A stretch of 64,000 nucleotides of DNA from Zygaena filipendulae (lineage: Eukaryota > Arthropoda > Insecta > Lepidoptera > Zygaenidae), in assembly GCA_907165275.2 (NCBI GenBank), contig OU015662.1, forward strand, positions 11,870,501-11,934,500. Direction: 5' to 3'. Shown here piece by piece: positions 54,238 to 64,000 of this stretch; within the stretch, counting starts at the first letter, position 1; every line of letters begins with the position of its first letter. A program made the translations under genes and the position numbers. Under the pieces are notes generated by a model that was not told the origin of the DNA, made no database searches, and saw only the letters and a list, made by a program, of their open reading frames with translations.

Positions 54238-54400
54238 TAACTCGTTACTGGAGAGTTTGTTGCGCAGCTTCTCTTCAGCCATAACACTAGGAAGCTGTGA
54301 AGGCCGATGGATATTTTATGGGTAGGACATCTTATATCATATTCACTGTAGTTTTAATGACGTCAGAAATAGTTGACTTTGACTTTGAACTGATGCCAAT
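54238..54400 (-). repeat. Probable LINE 3' UTR fragment
   Basis: gtttgttgcgcagcttctct, aggaagctgtgaaggccgat, attttatgggtaggacatct and agttgactttgactttgaac. Reversed, these resemble the inserts at 22040-22175 and, in part, the 3' UTR of the LINE at 23040-23110 (gctgagaagaactgacaaga). Assignment as LINE UTR is inference. Confidence 0.45.
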
Positions 54401-55700
54401 TTATTTGTAGTAAATTTTTAACTGTTCTTTTTTTATAAAAAAAAACTGTCTTAGACGTGAGCAGAGTATTGAAAAAACAATAAAAATATGTATACTTTTT
54501 CCCGAACCCACGATTTCGCTTCTCATTATATCTATAGACTGTCTTGGGCGGATATTCATCTATACATGACTGTGTTACAAATAAATATATAAATAAATAT
54601 CTTAAGATAATTATCTTAAATAAATATTATACATCTGTATAATTATTATTTAAAGGTTGTATAACTATCCTATTCGCTCTGTGAATCAATAGATGCCAAT
54701 GATAATAGTGATCGGGTTCAATGCATATAAAACAGCAATGATAAACGCTTTCATAACGTGTCGAGCCGCGTGTTAATATCGCCTATTTGTCACCGAACTA
54801 TGTAATGTCGGATCGATGAGCGATTGTATTGTATCGTTACAGCGATTCCACTGACAGTTCCACTCGTGGTACAACAGTAGGGTTGTCATAAAATTTTACT
54901 ACGTGTGAATATTTTTATGGGGTAGAAACCGTTGCGAGACGCGTGTTTAGTGTATTTAGTTTCGACACAGCGTTGTCTTTTAGCAAAAATAGTGATATTG
55001 ATAAAGATCTTGCGTTCCTACCGCCGGCCGCCAATAAAAAAAAATGATAAGTACTATCCGCCGCATAGAGACGTTTTAATGATTATTTATTACTTTAGTA
55101 ATTCTATTTAATCATTTGAAAAGTTTTGTAAAAGCAGTAGCTTTTTCTCCCACGCATACATCACTGGTAACTACATGCATACTTGGTATTTAGGTTTTGA
55201 CATAATAATAACATTAATAAATTTATTTGCAAGAATATGGTAGGTACATAAGTGGTGTTACATTAAAATTCATTCAACATGTTCTGCCGTTCCCGGCGTG
55301 CAAATGTTATCTTAAATAAATTTATTCGACAATATAATTTAGAATGTCAAAACTGCAAAAAAGGACATACGGTCGTCCTCATCCTCTTTTTATCGACAAA
55401 GAGTTGTCGAGGCAATGCTGAAATTGATGAGGACGAGAGACCGCGGGAAAAAAATTAGTTTTAAAAAATTCCCCGGTCACAGTCGACAACCCTAATCAAC
55501 ACTAGGTACAGGTGCGTCAAAACGGCATTATTGATGACGCGCCCTTCGCCCGCCACCTGTAAACGTGTCTGAATGGGAAAGGTTGAACGAGTAGTCAACT
55601 ATCACTCTCTACTAGACTACGTATTAACCCTCAACTGTAATGGCTGTGTCTGTTTAAATTGAGACAATCATTCGCAAAGTAGCAATTAGGCTAATCGACT
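54401..55700. other. Unannotated noncoding stretch
   Basis: Weak inverted words cgtcctcatc (about 55374) and gatgaggacg (about 55427) may be the remains of a small foldback. No gene. Confidence 0.4.
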
Positions 55701-56010
55701 AATTTTTTTTAGTCCGTCTTGTAGATTAATAAAAAATATTGAACACGTATTTTTTCTTTTTTTACGTAATCAAAAAATAACGGCGATACATTGAGTTGAA
55801 ATTTCGCGTGACGTCACTAACCAGTGCAGTTTGTATGGCGGCTTATAGCGGTAAGTGACGTCTCGAACCCCCACCCTAAACTTTAATGCGTTTTATCTCT
55901 GTGTATTTTCATTTAATTGAAAAATAAAAAAATACGTGTGTAATGATTTTTAATTTTCTAACTGACGGACTAATTAGAATTTTGACTTTCAAAAGTCGTC
56001 AACATCCCTA
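55701..56010 (-). mobile_element. MITE-like element with AGTCCGTC ends, copy 2
   Basis: aattttttttagtccgtctt at the low end, gacggactaattagaatttt near the high end, with ttgagttgaaatttcgcgtg and aacccccaccctaaacttta in between. It mirrors 34592-34888 with moderate divergence. Flank-like gtcgtcaacatccc after the high terminus also occurs near 280, so the real boundary may lie slightly outside the inverted termini. Confidence 0.7.
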
Positions 56011-57136
56011 TACAAATCTGTCTGTGTGATTTATTACGAGCATCCTTGCTGTGAATTCGTCTGATTTTACTTGTACAACAGCTTTTGGATGATGGCAACA
56101 CCTTGTGTTGAATGAGAGCTGTTCTGTTAAGTGAAGACTATTTATTATATTCGGTTGACCAGTTTTCTCTTGATTGCAAGTGCCTGGTTCATTATTTCCC
56201 TTGTCTATTCGACGGACAAGTTTATTTACACTTGATTTCCTTTTCTTACATTGTCCTATTAAACTGAGGGTTAATTTTAATTTTTTCCGCAGTTATTTAG
56301 GTACTCTTTGTTGTACAGCTGATTTAAAAAAGAAAATGTGATAATTCCGTGACACTTTTGTCATTAAATCAGAACATTGATTTCGTTGATCGTGTTTGCA
56401 ACACTTTAAACTGATTTAAGGAAGTTTTGAATAGAACCACCTTAGAGATAAATCTTTTTTAATAAATAGAATTTCCCACACCGTGCAACAGCCAGTTGAA
56501 AATAAAACAATTTTTGAAAACAAATGTTCGAAGCTCTTTTAAAATAATCCGAAACTTCTCATGCGAGTTTTTACTTGTTAAGTTATGCAAACGTAGAGTG
56601 AAGAAAGATTTAATTTTTAAGCCATTAGTACTTTAATATTAGTTTCACCAGCGGTTTCTGTACGGAACTTTATTACACAAAACGGGCTATACACTCCAAT
56701 GCACTCTGCAGCTTGTCAAATAGCTAAGGAACTTCCGGAGTGTTCTGACTTCTGAAGCTAAAACCCGAATGCACCTCGGAATCTTTTGTGTGCTCGTTGT
56801 TCCGAGCGCATCGGTTTCGAATACAGCCACCCGACTCTACACTCTATTGTTTGTGGATGTGAAATTGTTGGATGACATGAAATCTCCGTGAATACCACGC
56901 GCTAGCGTTAACGCTTCACGTATTGGTATTATTGGAAACTACGGTTCAAACAGTTAATTAATATCCAACTTTGTAATAAAGCGTTGTTTGTTTATACATC
57001 GCTGGAATAGTTCAGCAAATATCAATATCGTTTTTTATTCTAGCTTTCAGTATTTCTCTCCTCATTCATTGGGAACTTGTTGAAATGGTTAAATGTATAA
57101 TATCGTGGTTAAATTGATAAATTAGACGTGTTATCT
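56011..57136. other. Unannotated noncoding stretch
   Basis: No element recognised. Confidence 0.4.
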
Positions 57137-57487
57137 TTATCTGTAGTACCTTTTTGATGCTACGCAAGTCAAACTGAAGGAAGACGCATTGTGTGTAGTT
57201 GTATTTTGTACTGATGTTTGGCTTACTGTTTCAAGGATATTTATGGTACTTGTGTTCAAAACCATTACCTTTATTACCTTTGAGTAATGTTTCGAACTAA
57301 ACACGTGTCTCCATATAGTTAGCCGTCCACAGTTAACTGATCCAGGTTTATCGTGTGCGGTTAGAGCGCAGTTTATGTTCACTCTTCGAATTATTTTCAG
57401 CGTGAGTAGTTCAACGCTCTCAAGTTTTACAGCCTTGGCGCGTACTTCAGCTTGTAACGAGGCGGCCGTTATGATATTCTGCGTCAT
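57137..57487 (-). CDS. Hypothetical open frame, 116 codons
   Basis: The ATG has an A-rich context (aaaatgac). The product begins TQNIITAASLQAEVRAKAVK and shows no signal peptide, membrane segment or motif I know. GC content of the first 60 codons is above the surroundings, then falls. No TATA-like promoter or splice structure is evident, and no TE family fits. It may be chance in noncoding DNA; listed only because it is the longest frame in this part of the window that is not explained by a repeat. Confidence 0.15.
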   Translation of the reverse strand: MTQNIITAASLQAEVRAKAVKLESVELLTLKIIRRVNINCALTAHDKPGSVNCGRLTIWRHVFSSKHYSKVIKVMVLNTSTINILETVSQTSVQNTTTHNASSFSLTCVASKRYYR

Positions 57488-58343
57488 TTTTATTGCTTTT
57501 TATTTTTTTTAAACCCATTGTTTTTTATGTACTAATTCGTCATTCTTTTTTAAATTATTATTATACTTACTCCTGTTCTTAATTTCTAAGCCGACGACGC
57601 ATCAAAATTTATATCATATACTTATCTAATAAATTCTTTCACTCCTTAAAAATATATTTATTTATTATTGGAGCTAGCCGGAGGTATATCTACCCCTTCC
57701 AATTTAAGAACCCAACAGGCTGTCTTATAACAGTACTGAATATTGTTTTTTTGTCTCCACCAAAGATATTATAAGTATTAAAGGAGATACATAGATATGG
57801 CACTAGTGTGCGGAAATAGGCCTTGAATTACCCCTAATCAGGGGCCTTTTTTATTTGTTAGCATATATATCTATCCCTTTCTATTCCATAATTTTCCGTA
57901 TTAGCTTTCGCATTCGCATGTGTGTATATGTCAAAGCACAAAACAACATAATTTTTCTCAACGCAATTATATCACATGAAATTTGTCAGAAGCGCATGTT
58001 TACTATAATAATGTATACTTGGACATGATTACACAGCACCATCTAGTACCAATCTAGGCAAAGTATGTACTGTCAGCACTCAGCATCAAAAGTAAGCCAC
58101 ACCAAGGTTAATCCCGGTGCGGGGATCGAAGTCACGACACCCGACGAAGCAAGCAGTCTCACTGACACCTTCCACACAGTTTGTCAACTTGAATTTCAGC
58201 GCTCTCCCCGTATTTACATAACTAAGCAATGGATTGTTGCTATTTGATCTTCGATTAAACGGAAACTCTAATGAAATATCTCAGAAGATACGACTTGTAC
58301 GTACACATATAGCGGGTAGCGATACTTTCACTCCTGTAATAGT
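57488..58343. other. Unannotated stretch
   Basis: At about 57812-57850 aggccttgaattacccctaa with tcaggggcct forms a short inverted repeat. Otherwise nothing. Confidence 0.4.
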
Positions 58344-58467
58344 ACATTGTTATCCTAGGGGTGAAAGTAACTTATTTAGTCCTGATACGGGGCTTGGCGC
58401 CCGAGCGTGGCGAGGGCGCCAATAGATCGAGGGACTAAATAAGTCTTTCTCCCGAGGATAACACTGT
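58344..58467. mobile_element. Compact foldback MITE
   Basis: Outer arms 58344-58382 and 58431-58467 (ttatcctaggggtgaaagta, acttatttagtcc against ggactaaataagt, gaggataac) pair with a few mismatches. Inside, ttggcgccc (58394-58402) pairs exactly with gggcgccaa (58414-58422). The total length of 124 bp is unusually short for two nested stems. Confidence 0.7.
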
Positions 58468-61015
58468 GCTTTTCATTACATGAATGCAAGGAAAGTCAAA
58501 ATAAAAATAGGAATTAGCTAAAGAAAAAAATGAGTGAATTTTATGTTACATAAATCAACCATTAGGTGTGCTACTGGCCAGTAAGTATGCCCCTTATGAC
58601 ATAAAAAAAAAACTTGAGTTTCTGCCGTATCCAGCTGTCAGTTGAAAGCGATTCTCCCTAGGGCTGAAAAGTGTTACTTTCAACCCGCTTCTCAGGCAAC
58701 TTCAGACCTACTTTCCGAGTATGAGTAATGAAAAAGTCTTAAGTAAGGTTATTGGCTATGTATGAAGAAAAAAAAAGGAACATTACAGTATTGCTAGATC
58801 CTTTCCTGCTCTACTCTCTACTTCCGTTCTAATAAATAAGATGTCGTTTCCATAATCACTCCGATCAATCCTTTGCGCCCCGGGACCGGGAAACCTAATG
58901 CATTTTGTATGTATTTATTTTGTTTTCATGAGGCTCTATTTATTTTTGTATTGTGCTTCTCATTGGATACGGTGAGGGATTTGATAATAATTAATGTACA
59001 TTAATGACAAATCAAGTAAATTAGGTGAAAAAATAATAAAATAATATTATTATTTTTTAATAAAAAAATTATATGTTTTTTTTTATTTATTCTTTAAAAG
59101 AAAGTGCGTCACTTCCGTTGCCTGCCACAATTTTGTAAATGCGTCAATGCTTTTATTTATACTTTTAATCACTGTCGATATTCATGACTTATAAACTATT
59201 TTTTAAGATTGTAAGTAAAATGTTGATATTGTTGCCCTCTTAATCTAAATAACTCGTTCATACCATACATAATATATTTACTTATATAAAACGCGAGAAC
59301 GTGACCAGCTCGCTCCGCGCCCAACTTTCGAATCAAAGAGTTAAAAACAACATGGCCGTTTGTTTTTTCAGTAACTTGCACTCATTCGCAGACTCGCAGT
59401 GTATTGCGCCAACTCTGGAAATACTAGTTCAATATTAAACCAAAGCGAACTGAACTGAAACAACGACAGGGGCAAAACATCTATACATTGGTAGTTACCT
59501 TGATAGTGTCAATGTTACCTCGTTAAAAAAATCTCATGGAGCTTTTCAGGTTCAGCAGCGAAGTTAATCTATGCTTGTCCATCCTGTTTACCTGTGTACT
59601 TTAAAAAGAGTATCCAATTATCCATCCAGAGTGTCCATTACGTATGTTTTTTTTAATCTTAAAACTAAATAAAGCGCCGTTATTCGGCACAATATACTGG
59701 ACTGCAAATCTCTTTTGTTACATAAAATTTAAACTATTGATAATTTTTACTGTTTAAAAAATGTGTCAAGTGTCTAACATATCTATTGGAAGATATTATG
59801 TATAATACGTATCTTTTGTAACGTTTTATTCTTCAGGAATTAACCATTATGTTAGTATTACTAATGGCAGATCGTTGCGGTTACACTTTGAACCCATCTC
59901 AATATTTAAGTCGCGACAGAAAATATATTTGTCTTTAATTAATAAAGTAAGTATAACAAATTAAAAACCACTGTCGTTTGAACAACCGGGTAAACTTCCC
60001 ATCTAATGTAAAAGAACTTGACGATGCGATGTGCATGAATAAATAATGTATAAACGTATAGAGCTTGGTTTACTGTGTAAATATTGTATTCCTTTGAAAT
60101 AACTATACGCCCATAGAAAATAATAAATCTATTCAATCAATTGACAGGCTTTGTAACGTCACTCCGGTAATAAGTCTTTTTGTGAAAGTTTTCGTAAGGA
60201 ATACTTTTTTATTCAGGTATTGATTGTTGTCGGGTCGATAAATTGAAAGGACGTTCATTCTGAACACGTTTTATATGACGATAAACCAAGGCACTTTATT
60301 TCGGATCGTATTCGTGTTGGTTTCTTTTGTGACAAGCTTAACTAAAATATGTTATACATATAAACATGACTTCGTTTGTAACATTATGGCTTTCTATCAT
60401 TTGTAATGTTCAACTTTTCAGCCATATCTTCTATATTATGTGATACAGTTAAAGCATAACTTATTGTAAGTAACTTAAGCTTTTCTCCGTGTTTTTATAT
60501 GCGTAGGTATAATTTTCTACTTTCTAACTTTTTCTAACTGTAAACTTTATCCTTTCGGACTTTGCATATAGAAAAACTAGTAGGGGCTTGCATAGCCAAA
60601 AGGTACGTTTATAAGTCATTTATTTGTAGATAATTACAGGATGCGGAACAAAATGTTTTAAATTCGTTTCGCGCGAAACGTAGTCCGAATCCGGCCTCGA
60701 TTTGCCGGAAGCCGGGTGTTGGCAGGTCGTTTCCTCTACGTTCCCACAACAGTTTGTAAATTAATTACTTGATATTAGTTTAGACTTTAGGGCAAGAGTT
60801 TTATTTATCCAACGAACCAAGCTACGTGTCCGTGGAAAGCTCAATTTGTGTTACTGAAAGCAGTGTTATAAACTGCTATAACTACTCGAAATTGATTTTG
60901 AAAATGGCATAGACGTTTATGAGCTCATTTGCGTATGTGTTCAGGCTGTTTTATAGTTAGTAAATTATCTATACGAATAATAAAGTAAAAATTTGTATGT
61001 TTGTAAATTTAGATA
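58468..61015. other. Long unannotated noncoding stretch
   Basis: A diverged trace of the caaacgggcaggtgg repeat may lie at 58560-58612 (gtatgccccttatgacataa). The rest shows no repeat terminus, RNA gene or exon. Confidence 0.4.
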
Positions 61016-61300
61016 TAGGGTATTATCTCTGGAACTACTGAACCGATTTTGAAAATTATCAGATGAGCTGCAACATCCTTGAGTGAAATATAAGACACAT
61101 TCATCTCAGAATTTCTGCGGGAATCCCGAAATCGGTGAAACCGAAACAGCTATATTGGTGTACACCTACCTACGTAGGTATATTACGAATAATTTACATA
61201 GGTCTGGAATAGGAGATATGTAGGGAAGTTTCATTCTGTTACAAAGAGGTCCTACGGGAATCCCGAAATGGGCGTAGTTGAAACTGAAGGGAGACCATCT
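61016..61300 (+). mobile_element. Degraded Helitron-like repeats
   Basis: atctctggaactactgaacc, tttctgcgggaatcccgaaa, tcggtgaaaccgaaacagct, and a second gtcctacgggaatcccgaaa followed by gtagttgaaactgaa. Two eroded 3' ends in tandem. Confidence 0.5.
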
Positions 61301-61870
61301 ACATTCATTTTCAGTATGTAGGTTATCAGGTTACTTTTCCACAACAATGAAACTTCTCTATATTATCATAATAACTTTTCTACATTAAACAATGTATTTG
61401 TTTCAATTTAAATAGAATTAATTGCAATTAGACGGTAAGTGAACAAAACGAAGCCAGCCTACACCTGGGACAAAAGTAATAATTTTACAGTCGGATAACT
61501 TATCTTCATAATCCTAAAATAGGTACGCTAAGAACAATTCTCTTTATGCAGCTGTTTATTTTCTTTAATGGCAATTAAACAGTAGGTACAAACAGCCAGC
61601 CACTGCTGTTCTCGGGCTTACCTGTGAGCGACGACGCCCCGTTACAAATTTGAATATTCATAAAGAGGAGCAACCGTCCGCGGCGCGATATGGCTTTTTG
61701 AATGAGCTTATTTTGCACAGTTGTTTTTAGTGTCGACCGTTTATATGGCACAAATATTTGCACCTCTTCAGAGCTCGCTTCGTGGCAATGTTGCAAAACA
61801 ATTCTTATATTGCTAGGATATTTACTCAAGCTCTTATTTAATCTCAGATGGGTTAATATACCAAAAAAAA
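61301..61870. other. Unannotated stretch
   Basis: On the - strand, cgtcgctcacag|gtaagc at about 61622 is a good donor or fused splice site beside a GC-richer patch (61600-61700). No exon can be defined. Confidence 0.3.
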
Positions 61871-61912
61871 AAATTGCTATCATTCGTATCACTTTACAGG
61901 TAAGAAACTTCG
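61871..61912 (+). promoter_or_regulatory. Candidate recursive splice site
   Basis: tgctatcattcgtatcactt followed by tacag|gtaagaaac: acceptor and strong donor fused at 61899/61900, with a pyrimidine-rich run before it. About 2 kb upstream of the candidate zinc-finger exon on the same strand. Confidence 0.35.
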
Positions 61913-61974
61913 TCCTTCGTCGTCCGCGTCTAAAATGGTTCTAATAGGATTTTTAATTGGTTTTTACGTTAGGT

Positions 61975-62155
61975 TGGACCAAGGAATCACGTTGACCCAT
62001 ACAAACTCCCCCCCCCCCCCTCCCGTTTCACCTCCCTATTTCAGCAAATCCTTTCTTATCGGATGCCTACGTCGTACAAGGAACACACCCTCCAAGTTTC
62101 AGGTCTCTACGAGTTGATCCGTCAGTCAGTCATTCAAGACAAAGCATTTTATATG
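61975..62155 (-). mobile_element. Helitron-like element, gaaacttggagggtg variant, truncated
   Basis: Reverse of 38820-39134: tcttatcggatgcctacgtc, acaccctccaagtttcaggt and ctacgagttgatccgtcagt. A C-run at 62009-62020 stands where the 3' hairpin should be, which is lost. Confidence 0.6.
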
Positions 62156-63944
62156 TGTGTATAGATCTGTGATCGGCACCGTCGCCTTGTTTCGCCGTCA
62201 TCCTTCAACAAACAAAAAAAAAACATCTACTTATTTCAACCCTAACTATTGTATAAATACATTTATCTTATTTCGCAATAAAATTGTTTTTCACTGCGAA
62301 AACTCTGTACGGTAAACAAAAGAAAACATACAGCTATACTTCTTAAGCCTCGGGCGCAGTGTTGACCGGACCGCACTCCATTAGGGTCTTATCAACTTTT
62401 TGTTTTATTTTCAGGCCGTCTCGACTCGGGCAGATAATATCAGGACGCCCAAAGCTTACGAGTCGGGCGTGTATTAGGCGGCTGCCTATATCGTGCAAAG
62501 CTTTCGTCTGTCGGGTGATACCCAATGGAGATCGAGCTTAGCGGATATCTTCATGCTCCATCTTTTCGTGGTAGTCGGAGATGATTGACCGCAGTTTTTC
62601 TACGCTCCAAATTTTCCTGGCCGTTTTCCTGTCGTGTTAGTCTGTATGTCATACACTGGGTAGCATTATCACCTACTGTACTATATTACTAGTTGTACTC
62701 TGTGGATTCCCTCACGTGAACCATGTTCTATTGCAAGACCTAAACCAACTACACACAATGTAATTAACACACGCATACACTGTTTCACGCACACATACAA
62801 TATACATACAGGCACGCACACACACACACAAAGGCACTATACACTCTATCATTTATGGTATTAATCAGGATCCGATATGAAGTTAACTTTCTCTGAAAAA
62901 TTCTTTGCATTATGTACAAATATCTATTTAGTTCTAGAAAGATCATTATTTGAAGATGTCAATGAATCGGTGTCACACTTTTAGGTACTCCTAGAATTTT
63001 CTTTTTAAATCTGAAATAATATTTTTCCTATACTGCATGGAACCTTCATGAAACCTTGTTTTATTGTTGTAAATTTCTGCGACAAAAAGTTTCGGAAGCA
63101 TTTTCTGTTACTTTTGTGCGGCGACTTAGAATTTTCTAGCGGACAAGACATTGCTTAGCCGCGTGTCGAGATCATTCTGAAGTTCCGATTGGCTGTATAT
63201 TGACTTGTTGCGTTCTTATTCCATAGTTTATTATTGTTTTAAGAGTATTAACGGCTACAGAAACGACGTTACCTTAAATCAGTTCTTGCTAATTTCTTAT
63301 ACAAAAATCAATACCTACCTATCAAAGTTTAACAGTTGATGAAATTAACAAACGTAAATATATAATAGTTAATTAAAACAATGATTGGCAGTTACATGAG
63401 TTTATTATAAACCCATTCAGTGACTTAAGAATTAGCAAGAATAAAATCATACCCAGTCTGCGAATTCTTCTAAGAAAATGTCTACGAATATCTCACTGCT
63501 TCTACGTCCATTACAATGCTACGCGTGTAACTCTCTCGTGCTACATAGAGCTACGGCGTAGCAGGCGATGCTTTGCAAAGCAACACATTCGATTGTATTT
63601 GAGCGTTCGTAGCTATCTTATGAATATCACATGCTGGCTACCATATTTAGTAGGGCGTAGCAAGCGCTATGGATATATGTCCGTAGTAGCCAGTATCTTT
63701 AGTAAGGATTTTCATCCAATTTATGTTACATAGACGTAATGAGAAAAAATGAGTTGCTACTAGTAATTTAAGTTCGCTACATTTGCCTCGTTCAAATTCA
63801 TAAATTGTATGTATTGCTCTAGTTATATTATTAGAGTTATATTTTTAAAAGAAAAAGAAAGAAAATGTATTGAGATATCTCCTTGCAAATTGAAAAAAAA
63901 ATAAAAGGCAAACGCTTGTTCATTTGAAATGGACATAGTGATTT
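62156..63944. other. Unannotated stretch
   Basis: Includes tttgttttattttcag at about 62400-62415, a strong acceptor-like site followed by a GC-richer segment to about 62540, open on both strands without recognised family. A CA microsatellite lies at 62816-62830. Repeated ctacggcgtagcagg / agggcgtagcaagcg words at 63550-63670 hint at an unrecognised repeat. Confidence 0.35.
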
Positions 63945-64000
63945 TAAATATTCTTATTTTAGAGTCCGGCGGCTGCAGGCTGTGCGGGTGTACGTTCCGT
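63945..64000 (+). CDS. Putative zinc-finger exon, cut by the window end
   Basis: aatattcttattttag at 63947-63962 is a good splice acceptor. The following 38 bases are abruptly GC-rich. Read with phase 2 they give SGGCRLCGCTFR, containing C-x2-C-x3-F, the start of a C2H2 zinc finger. C2H2 exons at the 3' end of very long introns are common in insect BTB zinc-finger genes, but I cannot identify the gene, and the helix with its two His residues lies outside the window. If real, the upstream noncoding DNA would be its intron. Only 12 codons are visible, so chance cannot be excluded. Confidence 0.4.

Noticed and set aside
62343..62541. Open frames on both strands after a strong acceptor-like tttgttttattttcag
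   Set aside because: The - strand frame has a slightly LINE-like look but no definite motif, and the + strand frame has no donor that would define an exon. Evidence too thin to list as a gene.

Overview
The window reads as nuclear DNA of an insect, very probably a moth or butterfly (Lepidoptera). It is AT-rich and full of the taggtacctacc-type words common in lepidopteran DNA. It also carries many copies of a short Helitron-like repeat whose 3' end is a hairpin of the form CGCGGGTGAAACCGCG followed by about 10 nt and CTAG (the Lep1 type), tRNA-derived SINEs, and 3' ends of several LINE families. I see no complete host protein gene. The simplest view is one very long intron, or intergenic DNA, colonised by layers of transposable elements. 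The last 38 bases (63963-64000) look like the start of a zinc-finger exon on the + strand after a good splice acceptor. Three fused acceptor/donor sites (AG|GTAA near 3759, 29043 and 61899) would fit recursive splicing of such an intron.

Layout. 1-6.5 kb: a hAT-like element with an 8-bp target duplication and a LINE 3' tail inside (550-1184), a long repeat carrying the gaagtcggt motif (2688-3497), and two MITE-like elements (5098-5319 and 5483-5876). 6.5-18.7 kb: one SINE, another copy of the gaagtcggt repeat, a Helitron interrupted by a second SINE-like repeat, several Helitron pieces, and long AT-rich stretches with nothing recognisable. 18.77-27.29 kb: an 8.5-kb LTR retrotransposon on the - strand. 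Its two 624-bp LTRs show no difference that I can find by eye, and a 4-bp CTAT duplication flanks it. Its gag is ruined and no LTR-type pol was found. Inside sit a CR1/Jockey-like LINE with an open 612-codon reverse-transcriptase frame, pieces of an R4/Dong-like LINE, another LINE 3' end, a SINE and Helitron pieces.

27.3-36.9 kb: LINE tails, a LINE-type ORF fragment, foldback elements, a full Helitron (32930-33128) and a frameshifted Copia RNase H remnant (33710-34088). 36.4-39.7 kb: dense nesting. A SINE is split by a 239-bp MITE and a Helitron, and a sister MITE is split by a LINE 3' end. 39.7-44.5 kb: mostly unannotatable. 44.5-47.2 kb: the second large copy of the gaagtcggt repeat, a foldback built on the same terminus, and a third copy of the 239-bp MITE. 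47.2-64 kb: hairpin and hAT MITEs, two full Helitrons, one SINE, a LINE tail, and long quiet stretches up to the candidate exon.

These genes do not form a pathway. What the window offers is a record of transposition. Its most interesting item is the LTR element whose LTRs look identical although its own coding capacity is dead and it carries an open non-LTR reverse-transcriptase frame in its sense orientation.
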